Positions 17,200-27,564 of a stretch of DNA of 64,000 nucleotides are shown one piece after another. This DNA comes from Qipengyuania oceanensis. Lineage in GTDB: Bacteria; Pseudomonadota; Alphaproteobacteria; Sphingomonadales; Sphingomonadaceae. The stretch spans positions 186,001 to 250,000 of the forward strand of contig NZ_WTYN01000001.1 of the NCBI RefSeq assembly GCF_009827535.1. Direction: 5' to 3'. The notes beneath the pieces are model-generated. The model worked only from the letters and a program-made list of their open reading frames with translations, made no database searches and was not told where the DNA came from. Position 1 is the first letter of the stretch. Each line of letters begins with the position of its first letter. Both the position numbers and the translations under genes were made by a program.

Positions 17200-18243
17200 T
17201 CAGTCGAGCAGGTGTTCGATCCCGTAGAAGCGCGCAGCGGTCCCGGCGAACAGAGCGGATTTCTCGCTGTCGGAAGCACCCGACGCGAGCCGTTTGAAGG
17301 AGTTCCACAGCACCGCGTAGCTCGCGCCCCAGCGATCGACCGGATAATTGCTTTCGAACATGGCGCGATCCGCCCCAAAAGCGTCGATGCAGGTGTCGAT
17401 ATAGGGCTTCCACATCGCGGCGAGTTCTTCCGATCCCTTGCCCGCGGCCGGGCCTTCCTCGGGCAGTCCGCAGAACGCCATGGCGAGGCCGCCCAGCTTG
17501 ACCACGACGTTCTCGCACGTCGCGATCTCGCGGATCGAGGCTTCCCAGCGATCGAAATGCTCGTCCAGCTTGCCGCGATAACAGCCGATGTTGAGCGGGG
17601 TGCCGCAGTGATCGAGGCAGATGGGCTGATCGGGGAAGGCGCGCGCCAGGTCGAGCACATCGGCCAACTGCGGTTCGAGCAGCCAGGCATCGAAGGTCAT
17701 TCCGCGCTTGCCCAGTTCCGCGAAGCCTTCGCGGAACGCCGCGTCGCGGTAGAGCCCTTCGGGATGGTGGAACGGGGGGCCGAGCACATCGGGGTCCGCA
17801 TCCCATGCGGCGGCGTGCCGGATTCCCTTGAAGCGGGTGGGCGAGGCGGCATGCAGCGCATCGAGTACTTCGCCGGCTCTGGCACCGAGCGTGAGGTCGG
17901 CATGGCCGATGATCGCGGCGCAGGGGCGATAGGCACCATAGAGACCGCTGGCGCCTTGGGCAGCCACGCCGTTGACGAACTCGACTTCGCCGACGGTCTT
18001 TTTCTCATCGCCGCGGCTCGCATCGTAGAAGGCGCCGCATTCCATGAACACCGTGCCGACGATGTTGTGGCCCGAATGCGTATCGGCATGAAGTTCGTCG
18101 AAGGTGTAGTAGCTTGCATCGACCAGCGCTTCGAGGAAGTCGTGCCGCGGCTGCGGGAAGGCGTCGATCAGCGGACGCAGGTCCCACAGGTGATGATGGG
18201 GATCAATAATCGGCAGGTCGGGTTCGATGATCGCTTCGGTCAT
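17200..18243 (-). CDS. Amidohydrolase family protein (TIM-like fold)
   Basis: A 347-residue metal-dependent hydrolase of the Amidohydrolase_2 family. The HxH metal motif is His16/His18 in IIDPHHHLWD; later ligands are in RFKGIRHAAAWD and LDHCGTP, and the C-terminal Asp is in MFESNYPVDR, followed by the usual FYGIEHLLD end. Related enzymes hydrolyse lactones or decarboxylate aromatic acids; the substrate cannot be told from sequence. ATG at 18243. It may be co-transcribed with the downstream nitronate monooxygenase gene. Confidence 0.85.
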   Translation of the reverse strand: MTEAIIEPDLPIIDPHHHLWDLRPLIDAFPQPRHDFLEALVDASYYTFDELHADTHSGHNIVGTVFMECGAFYDASRGDEKKTVGEVEFVNGVAAQGASGLYGAYRPCAAIIGHADLTLGARAGEVLDALHAASPTRFKGIRHAAAWDADPDVLGPPFHHPEGLYRDAAFREGFAELGKRGMTFDAWLLEPQLADVLDLARAFPDQPICLDHCGTPLNIGCYRGKLDEHFDRWEASIREIATCENVVVKLGGLAMAFCGLPEEGPAAGKGSEELAAMWKPYIDTCIDAFGADRAMFESNYPVDRWGASYAVLWNSFKRLASGASDSEKSALFAGTAARFYGIEHLLD

Positions 18244-18574
18244 TGTAGGCTCTCTCTCCGCTCAGTCCTTATCGATGGAGCACGTGGAGCACTCACATGG
18301 CAAGGAAAACTCTGCGCTCGATCGCAACTCCGCATCGCAGTCCATTCGACGATTGTGGATCGGTAGGAAAGGGCCGGAAAAATGTCGGCCCATCACTGCG
18401 TGCGCGAGATGCAAACCCGGCCTTGCGATCACGTTTGCCAACGACACGATCACGGCCATTCGGGATGCCGCCATGCATGATCGAAACCGGGTTTTCCGAC
18501 CCGAAGGGTTGCACATTTCGGCAAGAGCAGTAGTCTTCTCGGTGATAAGTCATTGAGAACAGGGAGATGATATC
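18244..18574. other. Non-coding stretch between divergent genes
   Basis: These 331 bp separate the amidohydrolase (minus) from the unknown secreted protein (plus). Short open frames are present on both strands but none has a ribosome site plus plausible protein composition. The only internal feature I see is a 7-bp direct repeat, GGAGCAC, at about 18273 and 18283. No convincing promoter hexamer pair stands out. Confidence 0.5.
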
Positions 18575-19336
18575 GTGCTTGGTCTTCTGGTGATGGCGAT
18601 GGGGGCGGCTCAAATCCCCGATGCAATGCTTTCCCGAACCGAAGCCGAAGCCATGTCGTCCGACAAGCTGGCGGATTTGCTTCTGGCAGAATTTCCTCAT
18701 GACGACATCGTCGGCGCATATCTTCCGGACACCGGACCCGGACCACACGGAGAGATCCGCGATCCATCGCTCGGTCACATATCCTTTCAAGAGCAGGGCA
18801 GCGCGGGCGGCGGCCGACTGTGCAAAGCGCGCAGAATAGTCGCTACATTCGACTGGCCTGATGGTGAAAGCGGTAAACCGCTCGCCGAACGCAGTGCCGA
18901 CGATCCCAAGCGTCTGTTCAGGGTGTACGGTCTCCCGCAAACCGCAGTCTTGGCTGAAACTGCGACCGACGCTGATTGCGCATCATTACCGAGCGAGCGT
19001 TATGCCAGTCTCGGTCAGCCGCCCGAACATGAGCAACGCTTGCGACAATTCATCGAATTGACCGGCGCCGTCGACGATGGGCGCCAGCGAGCATTACCGA
19101 TTGCCTGCGGTGATTGGACAGGAGCGCAAGAGCAGCCTTGCGATGCTGACGAGGCGATCGCGAAGATCAACTGGGACAGGCTGGCCTCCGTCCGGCCGGT
19201 CGATTGGCCGCACGGCGTTTCTGCAACGCGCATCACCTTCTCGCAGCCCGACGGCCCGCTCATCCACGCCTACCTGTCCGGAGCGGAAACGATATCCGCG
19301 GCAAAAGTCACCTATGCGTGGCCAGCGCCGTTCTGA
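18575..19336 (+). CDS. Unknown secreted protein
   Basis: I do not recognise this 253-residue protein. The first 13 residues (MLGLLVMAMGAAQ) look like a short, uncharged signal sequence. The rest is hydrophilic and soluble, with scattered Cys residues (LCKARR, DADCAS, IACGDW, QPCDAD) that could pair in the periplasm. The start is a GTG at 18575 following CAGGGAGATG, a good ribosome site. It stands alone, convergent with leuA across about 78 bp. Confidence 0.65.
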   Translation: MLGLLVMAMGAAQIPDAMLSRTEAEAMSSDKLADLLLAEFPHDDIVGAYLPDTGPGPHGEIRDPSLGHISFQEQGSAGGGRLCKARRIVATFDWPDGESGKPLAERSADDPKRLFRVYGLPQTAVLAETATDADCASLPSERYASLGQPPEHEQRLRQFIELTGAVDDGRQRALPIACGDWTGAQEQPCDADEAIAKINWDRLASVRPVDWPHGVSATRITFSQPDGPLIHAYLSGAETISAAKVTYAWPAPF

Positions 19337-19414
19337 GACCTCAAACTGAAGGCCTTACCAAGCGTCATCCCGGCATAAGGGCAGGCGAAAGCCAACTCGG
19401 AAACTGGCGATTGC

Positions 19415-21097
19415 CTATCCTTTGCCGACAGCCGAATTCGCCGCGCTAAGCACGGCCCGGACGCTGGCGGTTGCGACGTCCTCGTCGATGCCGCAGCCCC
19501 AGATGGTATTGCCGGCTCCGTCGCGGCATTCGAGATAGGCTGCCGCGCGTGCGTCGCGACCGGTACCGAGCGCGTGTTCGGTGTAATCGCAGATTTCCAG
19601 GTGCAGGCCGAAGGCATCCTCGATCGTCGAGACGACCGAGGAAATCAGGCCATTGCCGCGACCCGAAACGCGCTGCTCCTGTCCCTCGACCGCGATCGTG
19701 CCGGCAAAGATCCGCGTGCCGTCGGATGCGCGGGTTTCCTCGTAATCGACCAGCTGGAAATGCTTGGGATGCGTCTGGACGTGATAGGTCTTGCGGAAAG
19801 CGTCCCAGATGTCGGTGGCGTTCAGCTCGCGGCCGAGATCGTCGGCCATGTTCTGCACTGCCTTCGAGAAATCGGCCTGCATCTTCTTGGGGAGCTTCAG
19901 TCCCTGGTCCTTTTCGAGCACCCAGGCGAAACCGCCCTTGCCGGATTGCGAATTGACGCGGATGACCGCTTCGTAACTGCGACCCAGATCCGCCGGGTCG
20001 ATCGGCAGGTAGGGGACGCGCCAGTGCTCGTCGTTCTGCTTCTCGTTGGCTTCGAAGCCTTTCTTGATCGCATCCTGGTGGCTGCCGGAAAATGCCGTGA
20101 AGACCAGCTCGCCGCCATAGGGATGGCGTTCGTGGACGGGGATCTGGTTGCAGTATTCGACAGTCTCGATAACCCGGTCGATGTCGGAGAAGTCTAGGCC
20201 AGGATCGACGCCTTGCGTGTACATGTTGAGCGCAACTGTCACGAGGCAGCAGTTGCCGGTCCGCTCGCCATTGCCGAACAGGCACCCCTCGACCCGGTCC
20301 GCGCCCGCCATCAGGCCGAGCTCGGCCGCGGCCACTCCCGTCCCGCGATCGTTGTGGGTGTGCAGGCTAATGACCGCGCTCTCGCGGTTGGGAAGGTTGC
20401 GGCAGAAATACTCGATCTGGTCGGCGTAGACATTGGGCGTCGCCGCCTCGACCGTGGCCGGGAGGTTGAGGATGATCGGATGATCGGGCGTGGGCGCGAG
20501 CACGTCCATCACCGCCTCGCACACCTCGATGCTGAAATCGATTTCCGCAGTCGAGAAGGTTTCGGGCGAGTACTCGAAATGCCAGTCGGTATCGGGGCGC
20601 CTGCCAGCCTCGTCGCGCAGCACTTTCGCGCCGTCGACGGCGATCTGGCGGACCTCGTCCTTGCTCATTCGGAACACGATGTCGCGCCAGGCCGGGCTGA
20701 CTGCATTGTAGAGGTGGACGATCGCCTGCCTGGCACCGGCCAGGCTTTCGAAGCTGGTGCGGATCAGGTCCTCACGGCTCTGTGTCAGAACCTGGACGAA
20801 GACGTCCTCCGGAATACGGCCGGAGCGGACCAGGCCGGAAATGAAATCGAATTCCGTCGCGCCCGCGCTCGGGAAGCCGACCTCGATTTCCTTCAGGCCG
20901 ATTTCGACGAGCAGGTCGAAGAACCGGTTCTTCTTCACCGAATCCATCGGGTCGACGATGGCCTGGTTGCCATCGCGAAGGTCGGTCGAAAGCCAGCGCG
21001 GCGGGGCGGTGATGGTCTGGCTCGGCCACTGCCGGTTCGGCAGGTCGATCTGCGGGAAAGCGCGATATTTACGCGAAGGTTCGCTCAGCATGGGCAT
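19415..21097 (-). CDS. leuA: 2-isopropylmalate synthase LeuA
   Basis: LeuA condenses acetyl-CoA with 2-ketoisovalerate, the first committed step of leucine synthesis. The 560-residue protein is of the long type-2 form: a TIM barrel with LSTDLRDGNQAIVDPM (catalytic Arg and metal Asp), the metal His pair in ISLHTHNDRGTGVAAAE, GNGERTGNCCLVTVALNMY, and a C-terminal regulatory LeuA dimer domain (from about residue 430). The ATG at 21097 is used; the ATG two codons later is equally possible. It lies alone on the minus strand, with an inverted repeat in its leader (21147-21196). The ilv genes that supply its substrate are 5 kb away. Confidence 0.96.
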   Translation of the reverse strand: MPMLSEPSRKYRAFPQIDLPNRQWPSQTITAPPRWLSTDLRDGNQAIVDPMDSVKKNRFFDLLVEIGLKEIEVGFPSAGATEFDFISGLVRSGRIPEDVFVQVLTQSREDLIRTSFESLAGARQAIVHLYNAVSPAWRDIVFRMSKDEVRQIAVDGAKVLRDEAGRRPDTDWHFEYSPETFSTAEIDFSIEVCEAVMDVLAPTPDHPIILNLPATVEAATPNVYADQIEYFCRNLPNRESAVISLHTHNDRGTGVAAAELGLMAGADRVEGCLFGNGERTGNCCLVTVALNMYTQGVDPGLDFSDIDRVIETVEYCNQIPVHERHPYGGELVFTAFSGSHQDAIKKGFEANEKQNDEHWRVPYLPIDPADLGRSYEAVIRVNSQSGKGGFAWVLEKDQGLKLPKKMQADFSKAVQNMADDLGRELNATDIWDAFRKTYHVQTHPKHFQLVDYEETRASDGTRIFAGTIAVEGQEQRVSGRGNGLISSVVSTIEDAFGLHLEICDYTEHALGTGRDARAAAYLECRDGAGNTIWGCGIDEDVATASVRAVLSAANSAVGKG

Positions 21098-21146
21098 CCG
21101 ATGGGTCCGTCAAGTCTGCTTCGAAGATGTGCCGGGCAGGTGATGT

Positions 21147-21196
21147 CCCTTGGGCGATCCGCGCGCCCGGAGCACGCGTTATCTCACGCCCAAGGG
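21147..21196 (-). promoter_or_regulatory. Inverted repeat in the leuA leader
   Basis: CCCTTGGGCG (21147-21156) and CGCCCAAGGG (21187-21196) form a perfect 10-bp inverted repeat, 50-100 bp upstream of leuA. A 37-codon open frame (21179-21292, minus strand) ends inside its loop. It could be an attenuator or an operator; no run of leucine codons and no U tract support classical attenuation. Confidence 0.35.
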
Positions 21197-21328
21197 CGGA
21201 TAAGTCGTAGCGGAAGCAGGCTGCCGATGCGGATCATGGGCACGGGTATGGGTCGCCACGGCGGGCTTGTAAAGCGAAAGCTGCGCGGGCATCGCAGGGA
21301 AAAATCGGCCTGATGCAAGGGAGACTTT

Positions 21329-21772
21329 ATGCCGGAAGCCGCACGCGCGCCCGAGACGCTCTACGAGGAAATGGGACTGGTCGAGGTCGTTTCGACCGAT
21401 TCCGAAGGCAAGGCCACGATGGAGTTCGAGGCGCGCATGTCGCAATGCCATTCGGGCGGCGTGGTGCAGGGCGGCTTCGTGACGGTGTGGATCGACGCGG
21501 CGATGGCGCACGCCTGCATGGCGAAGAACGGGCCGGGCGTCGTGCCGATGACGCTGGAATTCAAGGTCAGCTATTTCGGTCCGGCGCGCCCCGGCAAGGT
21601 GATAGCCGAGGCCTGGGTGGTGAAGCACGGCAAGCGCACGAGTTTCTACGAAGGGCACTTGAAGGCGCCGGACGGAACCGTCCTCGCCAAGGCGACGAGC
21701 ACCGTGCTGTTGATGGACCTGGGCCGGGTGCAGGCCGCTTCCGAGGCCGCGCGCAAGAGTGACGGGGCATGA
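21329..21772 (+). CDS. PaaI-type hotdog thioesterase
   Basis: A 147-residue acyl-CoA thioesterase of the PaaI/4HBT hotdog fold. The conserved loop and helix are CHSGGVVQGGFVTVWIDAAM, with the family's Gly-rich turn and acidic residue, and LEFKVSYFGPARPGKVIAEA is the central strand pair. The ATG at 21329 is preceded by AAGGGAGA. The stop overlaps the epoxide hydrolase ATG by 4 bp (ATGA), so the two products are made together, suggesting a shared catabolic or detoxifying role. The acyl group is unknown. Confidence 0.85.
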   Translation: MPEAARAPETLYEEMGLVEVVSTDSEGKATMEFEARMSQCHSGGVVQGGFVTVWIDAAMAHACMAKNGPGVVPMTLEFKVSYFGPARPGKVIAEAWVVKHGKRTSFYEGHLKAPDGTVLAKATSTVLLMDLGRVQAASEAARKSDGA

Positions 21773-22896
21773 GCGACGTCCGCCCGTTCACGCTCGACAT
21801 CCTGCAGGCCGAGATCGACCGGCTGCACCGCAAGATCGACGATACCCGCTGGCCCGAAAAGGAGCCGGTCAACGACTGGTCGCAGGGCACGAAGCTCGAC
21901 ACGCTCAAGGATCTCGTCGCCTATTGGCGTGACAGCTACGACTGGCGGCGCTGCGAGGCGGAACTCAACGCGCTCGGCCAGCACGTCACCGAGATCGACG
22001 GGTTGGCGGTGCATTTCCTGCACGTGCGCTCGAGCCGCGCGGATGCAATGCCGCTGCTGATCACGCATGGCTGGCCGGGTTCTGTGGTCGAGTTCCTCGA
22101 CGTGATCCCGCTGCTGACCGAACCGGAAGACGGGCAGCCATTCCACGTCATCGCGCCCTCGCTTCCCGGGTTCGGATTTTCCGGCAAGCCGGAGCAAACC
22201 GGTTGGGGCGTGGAGACGATTGCGACCGCCTGGGCGGAACTGATGCGACGCCTCGGCTACGAAAGATGGGTGGCGCAGGGCGGCGACTGGGGCAGCGCTG
22301 TGACCACCGCGATCGGCGCGCAGGCGCCCGAGGGCTGCATCGGTATCCACGTGAACATGCCGATCGGCTCGCCCACTCCGGAGGAGATGGCCAACCCCTC
22401 GCCGGAAGAGCTCAAGGCGCTGATGGCGCTCAAGCATTACCAGGACTGGGACAGCGGTTATTCGACCCAGCAGAAGACCCGCCCGCAGACCGTGGGATAC
22501 GGCCTGGTCGATTCGCCGGTCGGGCTGGCGGGCTGGATCCTCGAAAAGATGTGGGCGTGGACCGACAATTCGGGCTCGCCCTACGACGCGCTGAGCAAGG
22601 ACCGGATCCTCGACAACATCATGCTCTACTGGTTGCCCGCGACCGGCGCGTCTTCCGCACGGTTGTACTGGGAGAGCTTCAGCAAGTTCGGCGAAGGACA
22701 AGTGGCCATTCCGGCCGGTGCGAGCCAGTTCCCCAGGGAAATCATCCCTGCACCGCGCAAGTGGGCCGAGCGCCGTTACACCCACCTCGTCTACTGGAAC
22801 GATCTGCCCAAGGGCGGGCATTTCGCCGCCTGGGAGCAGCCGGAACTGTTCGCGGGGGAATTGCGCGCCTGCTTCGGCAAGATGGTCGCCAGCTAG
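21769..22896 (+). CDS. Epoxide hydrolase family protein
   Basis: A 375-residue alpha/beta hydrolase with the N-terminal EHN domain (residues about 5-110) of microsomal-type epoxide hydrolases, which convert epoxides to diols. Motifs: oxyanion hole HGWPGS (100-105), SLPGFGFSG (131-139), nucleophile Asp173 in QGGDWGS, and the catalytic His in KGGHFAAWEQPEL near residue 354. It is translationally coupled to the upstream thioesterase. The soluble form without a membrane helix is usual in bacteria. Convergent with the I78 lipoprotein gene 6 bp away. Confidence 0.92.
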   Translation: MSDVRPFTLDILQAEIDRLHRKIDDTRWPEKEPVNDWSQGTKLDTLKDLVAYWRDSYDWRRCEAELNALGQHVTEIDGLAVHFLHVRSSRADAMPLLITHGWPGSVVEFLDVIPLLTEPEDGQPFHVIAPSLPGFGFSGKPEQTGWGVETIATAWAELMRRLGYERWVAQGGDWGSAVTTAIGAQAPEGCIGIHVNMPIGSPTPEEMANPSPEELKALMALKHYQDWDSGYSTQQKTRPQTVGYGLVDSPVGLAGWILEKMWAWTDNSGSPYDALSKDRILDNIMLYWLPATGASSARLYWESFSKFGEGQVAIPAGASQFPREIIPAPRKWAERRYTHLVYWNDLPKGGHFAAWEQPELFAGELRACFGKMVAS

Positions 22897-22902
22897 CCGG
22901 GA

Positions 22903-23346
22903 TCAGTTGCCGCAGCGTGCGTCGCGGATGATGCCGCTCGCATCGAGCATGACATTGAGCCGCCGGGAGTTCGGGTCGGGCTGAACGGTCGATCCGGGCA
23001 AGAGGAAGCGCACGTCTCGCTGCGGCGCGATGGCTTCCATGATCGCAACCCGCGTCGGCTCGTCCGCCTGCTTGCCATAGAAGGGCGCGACCTTGGGCGC
23101 GGCGCAACCGTTTGCCTGCGGATCGGTCGCGGTCCCGGGCACGAACTGGCCCTCGGCCGCACCGGGCATCGGCGTAGCGGTCGCGGCAGGCGTAGCGCCT
23201 GCCTGGGGCGTCGTGCTGGCGGTGGCCGAGCCACCGTTGACGCGCGCGGCGAAATCGTCGGCATTCTCGCCGTCGGCAGTTTTCGTCTGTCCGCAGGCGC
23301 TCAGCGCCAGTGCGGCAGCCAGGGGAAGAAAAGCGAATCGGATCAT
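22903..23346 (-). CDS. I78-family peptidase inhibitor-like lipoprotein
   Basis: A 147-residue lipoprotein. The signal peptide ends with the lipobox LSAC (Cys18). A low-complexity Ala/Thr/Pro linker (about residues 40-65) is followed by a C-terminal domain resembling the I78 serine-protease inhibitor family: GCAAPKVAPFYGKQAD, VRFLLPGSTV, and RRLNVMLDASGIIRDARCG, with the paired Cys at both ends of the domain. It would sit on the periplasmic side of a membrane and could protect against proteases; inhibition is inferred from family resemblance. It is 66 bp beyond the alpha-hydroxy-acid oxidase gene on the same strand. Confidence 0.75.
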   Translation of the reverse strand: MIRFAFLPLAAALALSACGQTKTADGENADDFAARVNGGSATASTTPQAGATPAATATPMPGAAEGQFVPGTATDPQANGCAAPKVAPFYGKQADEPTRVAIMEAIAPQRDVRFLLPGSTVQPDPNSRRLNVMLDASGIIRDARCGN

Positions 23347-23412
23347 GCTTGCGGGCTTTCAGGAGTGGTTCGCCCGCCCAAGACGACAGCAAGTTTGCGC
23401 TTTCGTGACAGC

Positions 23413-24561
23413 TCAGCGCCAGCGAAGCCGCTCCGCCGTCAACTGCGAGACCGAGGTAACGCCCATCAGCCGCATCCCGCGTTCGATCTCGTCCCGCAAG
23501 ATGCCAAGCGCACGCTCAACCCCGTCCTGTCCGGCAGCTGCCAGCGCATAGAGATAGAGCCGGCCGCCGCTCGCCGCGGTCGCGCCTGCACAGATAGCTT
23601 TCAGCACGTGCGTACCGCGCCGCACGCCGCCATCGCAGATGATCTCGATCTCGCCGCCGACCGCATCCTCGATCTCGCGGATCTGGTCGAAGGGCGACCG
23701 GCTGCCGTCCAGTTGCCTGCCCCCGTGGTTCGACACCATGATCGCGTCTGCTCCGATTTCGACCGCCCGCCGCGCGTCGCCTGCGCTCATCACGCCCTTG
23801 AGGCAGAAGGTGCCGCCCCAGTCCTGCCGGATCCTCGCGGCCGTGTCCCAGTCCATCGAGGTGTCGAGCATGGTGTTGAAATAGTCCGCGATGCTCACTG
23901 CCTTGCCGCTTCCTTCGGCGACGTGCGTATCGAGGTTGGGCAGGCGGAACTTGTCGCGCAGCAGGTAGTCGAGCGTCCAGCGCGGGCGCGTGGCGTAGCT
24001 CCAGATGGCCGAGGGCGAGAAGCGGGGCGGGGTGGTGAAGCCCGAGCGCAGGCACCGTTCGCGCTTGCCGGAAACGATGGTGTCGACCGTCAGCGCCAGC
24101 GCATCGAAACCCGAGTGCTGGCAACGCTCGATCATGCTGGCGTTGAGCCCCTTGTCCTTGTGGACGTAGAGCTGGAACAGCTTCGGGCCGCCGGTCAGCG
24201 CGGCGATGTCCTCGATCGAATGCGTCGCGAGGCTTGATATCCCGAACCACAAGCCGAACTTCTCCGCTGCCCGCGCCACGGCCTTTTCGCCTTGCCAGTG
24301 AAAGGCGCGCTGGACGGCGGTGGGGCTGAGCATCAGGGGCAGGGCGCTGGTCCGGCCCATGATCGTGCAGCTCGTGTCAATCTCTGCAACGCCTGCGAGG
24401 ACGTCGGGCACGAGATCGGCTTCGTCGAAGGCGCTGCTATTGCGCGCCTTGGTCAACTCGTCGTCCGCCGCACCGTCGATGTAATCGAACACCGGCCACG
24501 GCAGCCGCGCCTTCGCGAGCGTGCGAAAGTCGTCGATGTTGTGACAGTCCGAAAGCTTCAT
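23413..24561 (-). CDS. FMN-dependent alpha-hydroxy-acid oxidase/dehydrogenase
   Basis: A 382-residue FMN TIM-barrel enzyme of the L-lactate dehydrogenase/glycolate oxidase family. The active-site His and Arg lie in VSNHGGRQLDGSRSPFD, the flavin-binding Lys in FCLKGVMSAGDA, and ICDGGVRRGTHVLKA binds the FMN phosphate. The N-terminal INDFRTLAK-like opening and FDYIDGAADDE are typical. Substrate specificity (lactate, mandelate, other 2-hydroxy acids) is not clear. The ATG overlaps the stop of the DUF6151 gene by 4 bp. Confidence 0.9.
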   Translation of the reverse strand: MKLSDCHNIDDFRTLAKARLPWPVFDYIDGAADDELTKARNSSAFDEADLVPDVLAGVAEIDTSCTIMGRTSALPLMLSPTAVQRAFHWQGEKAVARAAEKFGLWFGISSLATHSIEDIAALTGGPKLFQLYVHKDKGLNASMIERCQHSGFDALALTVDTIVSGKRERCLRSGFTTPPRFSPSAIWSYATRPRWTLDYLLRDKFRLPNLDTHVAEGSGKAVSIADYFNTMLDTSMDWDTAARIRQDWGGTFCLKGVMSAGDARRAVEIGADAIMVSNHGGRQLDGSRSPFDQIREIEDAVGGEIEIICDGGVRRGTHVLKAICAGATAASGGRLYLYALAAAGQDGVERALGILRDEIERGMRLMGVTSVSQLTAERLRWR

Positions 24562-25163
24562 GGCGCAATTCCCATAGCCCGCTCTGCAGCCGTCAGTCGT
24601 TTCGGAGCAGCGATCGGCTCGAGCGTCCGTGCATCGAACAGCGCGGCACGCCGCCGATCTCCCGAAACGACGTCTTTCACCATCCGCACGAAGAAACGGC
24701 GCATCAGTTTGTTCATTTTCAATGCCCGCAGTCCCGACACGTCACCGGTCGCGTCGGCGAGGAACAGATGGCCGAGAGGGGTGCCGAGGCTGCCGCGTCC
24801 CGTACCATCGCAGGCTGCGAGTTGCGTGGTGATGTAGGGTATCTTGCCGTTGGCATAGGTGTTGAACAGCGGCGTATTGCAGCATTCCGCGTACCAGCGC
24901 AGCGTGCCTTCCTCGGTCATGTGCAGGCCGGCGAGGCGTTCGCGCCCCTGGTCGACGGTGACGCTGGCGCAGCGCGACTGGTAAAGGTGGCTCCCGCCGT
25001 GTGCATCGAGCACCCGGTCGGCCTGGCCGAGGTAGCGCGTAAGATCCTGGCAATCGCTGCAGTGACACACGACGTAATCGCCGTGCCGGGGGTCGGCGTT
25101 GGCGATCTTGCCGCGAACCGCGCCGCACTGGCACGCAAACCGCAGGACGTTGCTCGCGCTCAT
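24558..25163 (-). CDS. DUF6151 family protein, GFA-like
   Basis: A 201-residue protein related to glutathione-dependent formaldehyde-activating (GFA) zinc proteins. Cysteines are arranged as CQCGAVRG (near residue 11), VCHCSDC (near 32) and WYAECCNTP, all likely zinc ligands. The function of DUF6151 is not known. The ATG at 25163 follows GGAGG closely and is preferred over the longer open frame. It overlaps the alpha-hydroxy-acid oxidase gene (ATGA), implying joint expression. Confidence 0.82.
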   Translation of the reverse strand: MSASNVLRFACQCGAVRGKIANADPRHGDYVVCHCSDCQDLTRYLGQADRVLDAHGGSHLYQSRCASVTVDQGRERLAGLHMTEEGTLRWYAECCNTPLFNTYANGKIPYITTQLAACDGTGRGSLGTPLGHLFLADATGDVSGLRALKMNKLMRRFFVRMVKDVVSGDRRRAALFDARTLEPIAAPKRLTAAERAMGIAP

Positions 25164-25233
25164 ACGAACCTCCTCGAAGGGGCGACCGGATAGCGCGGTA
25201 CCGGCTGATGCGGCAAGGCCGTGGCGGCCGTGC

Positions 25234-25878
25234 CTACTGTTTCTCGAAAGCTGCCGAGATGTGCAGTTCGACTTCCTTGCCGACCATCGGAGCAGCATAG
25301 TCGATGCCCCATTGCGTGCGATCGATCACGGCGCGCCCTTCGAAGCCGATCGTCTCGGCCTTGCTCATCGGGTTGGCCCCCGCTCCGGTAAACTGAACGA
25401 GTATGGCGACCGGCCCGGTCTTGCCGTTCATCGTGAGCATTCCGGTGACGAGCGCGCTCGTCTCGCCCGTCTGGCGGACGTTGGTCGAGACGAACTTCGC
25501 CGGTTCGGGCGCCGGGCCGAAGAAATCGGGTGCCTTGCCGTCCTTGCCCGCCCGCAGGAGGTGATCCTTCAGGCCGGAGCTCGCCACGGTGACTTCCGCG
25601 ATCGGGATCAACAGGTCGAAGCTGCTGGTCGCGATGTTTGCAGGATCGAGCTCCATCGTGCCGGAGATGTTGCCGAACAGACCGATGTAGTCGTTGAAGC
25701 CGAAGTGGTTCACGCGCCACGATACCAGCGTATGCGCCGGGTCGAGTGCGTAGGTGCCCGCCGTGACGCGTGAGGCATCGACAACGCCCGGTAGCTGCGG
25801 CGCATCCTGCGCGGCGATCGACACGGCGCCGATCGTGCCGGCTCCTGCGAGGGCGAGGGCTGCGAGAAGTTTCTTCAT
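25234..25878 (-). CDS. YceI family periplasmic lipid-binding protein
   Basis: A 214-residue YceI-like lipocalin-fold protein; the family binds polyisoprenoid lipids such as ubiquinone precursors in the periplasm. The signal peptide MKKLLAALALAGAGTIGAVS is followed by the core with YALDPAHTLVSWRVNHFGFN, GTMELDPANIATSSFDLLIP, and the C-terminal WGIDYAAPMVGKEVELHISA. The ATG at 25878 is chosen at the signal peptide. It lies 38 bp after ilvC in the same direction and may be in the same transcript, although no metabolic link is evident. Confidence 0.9.
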   Translation of the reverse strand: MKKLLAALALAGAGTIGAVSIAAQDAPQLPGVVDASRVTAGTYALDPAHTLVSWRVNHFGFNDYIGLFGNISGTMELDPANIATSSFDLLIPIAEVTVASSGLKDHLLRAGKDGKAPDFFGPAPEPAKFVSTNVRQTGETSALVTGMLTMNGKTGPVAILVQFTGAGANPMSKAETIGFEGRAVIDRTQWGIDYAAPMVGKEVELHISAAFEKQ

Positions 25879-25916
25879 GCGTCGTCTCCGCTTCGTTAGC
25901 GTTTTTGCGCCGTGCG

Positions 25917-27563
<1,647 letters not shown>

Positions 27564-27564
<1 letters not shown>

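Noticed and set aside
15821-17806. 661-codon open frame on the minus strand across several genes
   Set aside because: Very Arg-rich out-of-frame translation of the nitronate monooxygenase and amidohydrolase genes.
18297-18533. 78-codon frame in the gap before the unknown secreted protein
   Set aside because: No ribosome site and random-looking composition; a real gene cannot be supported.
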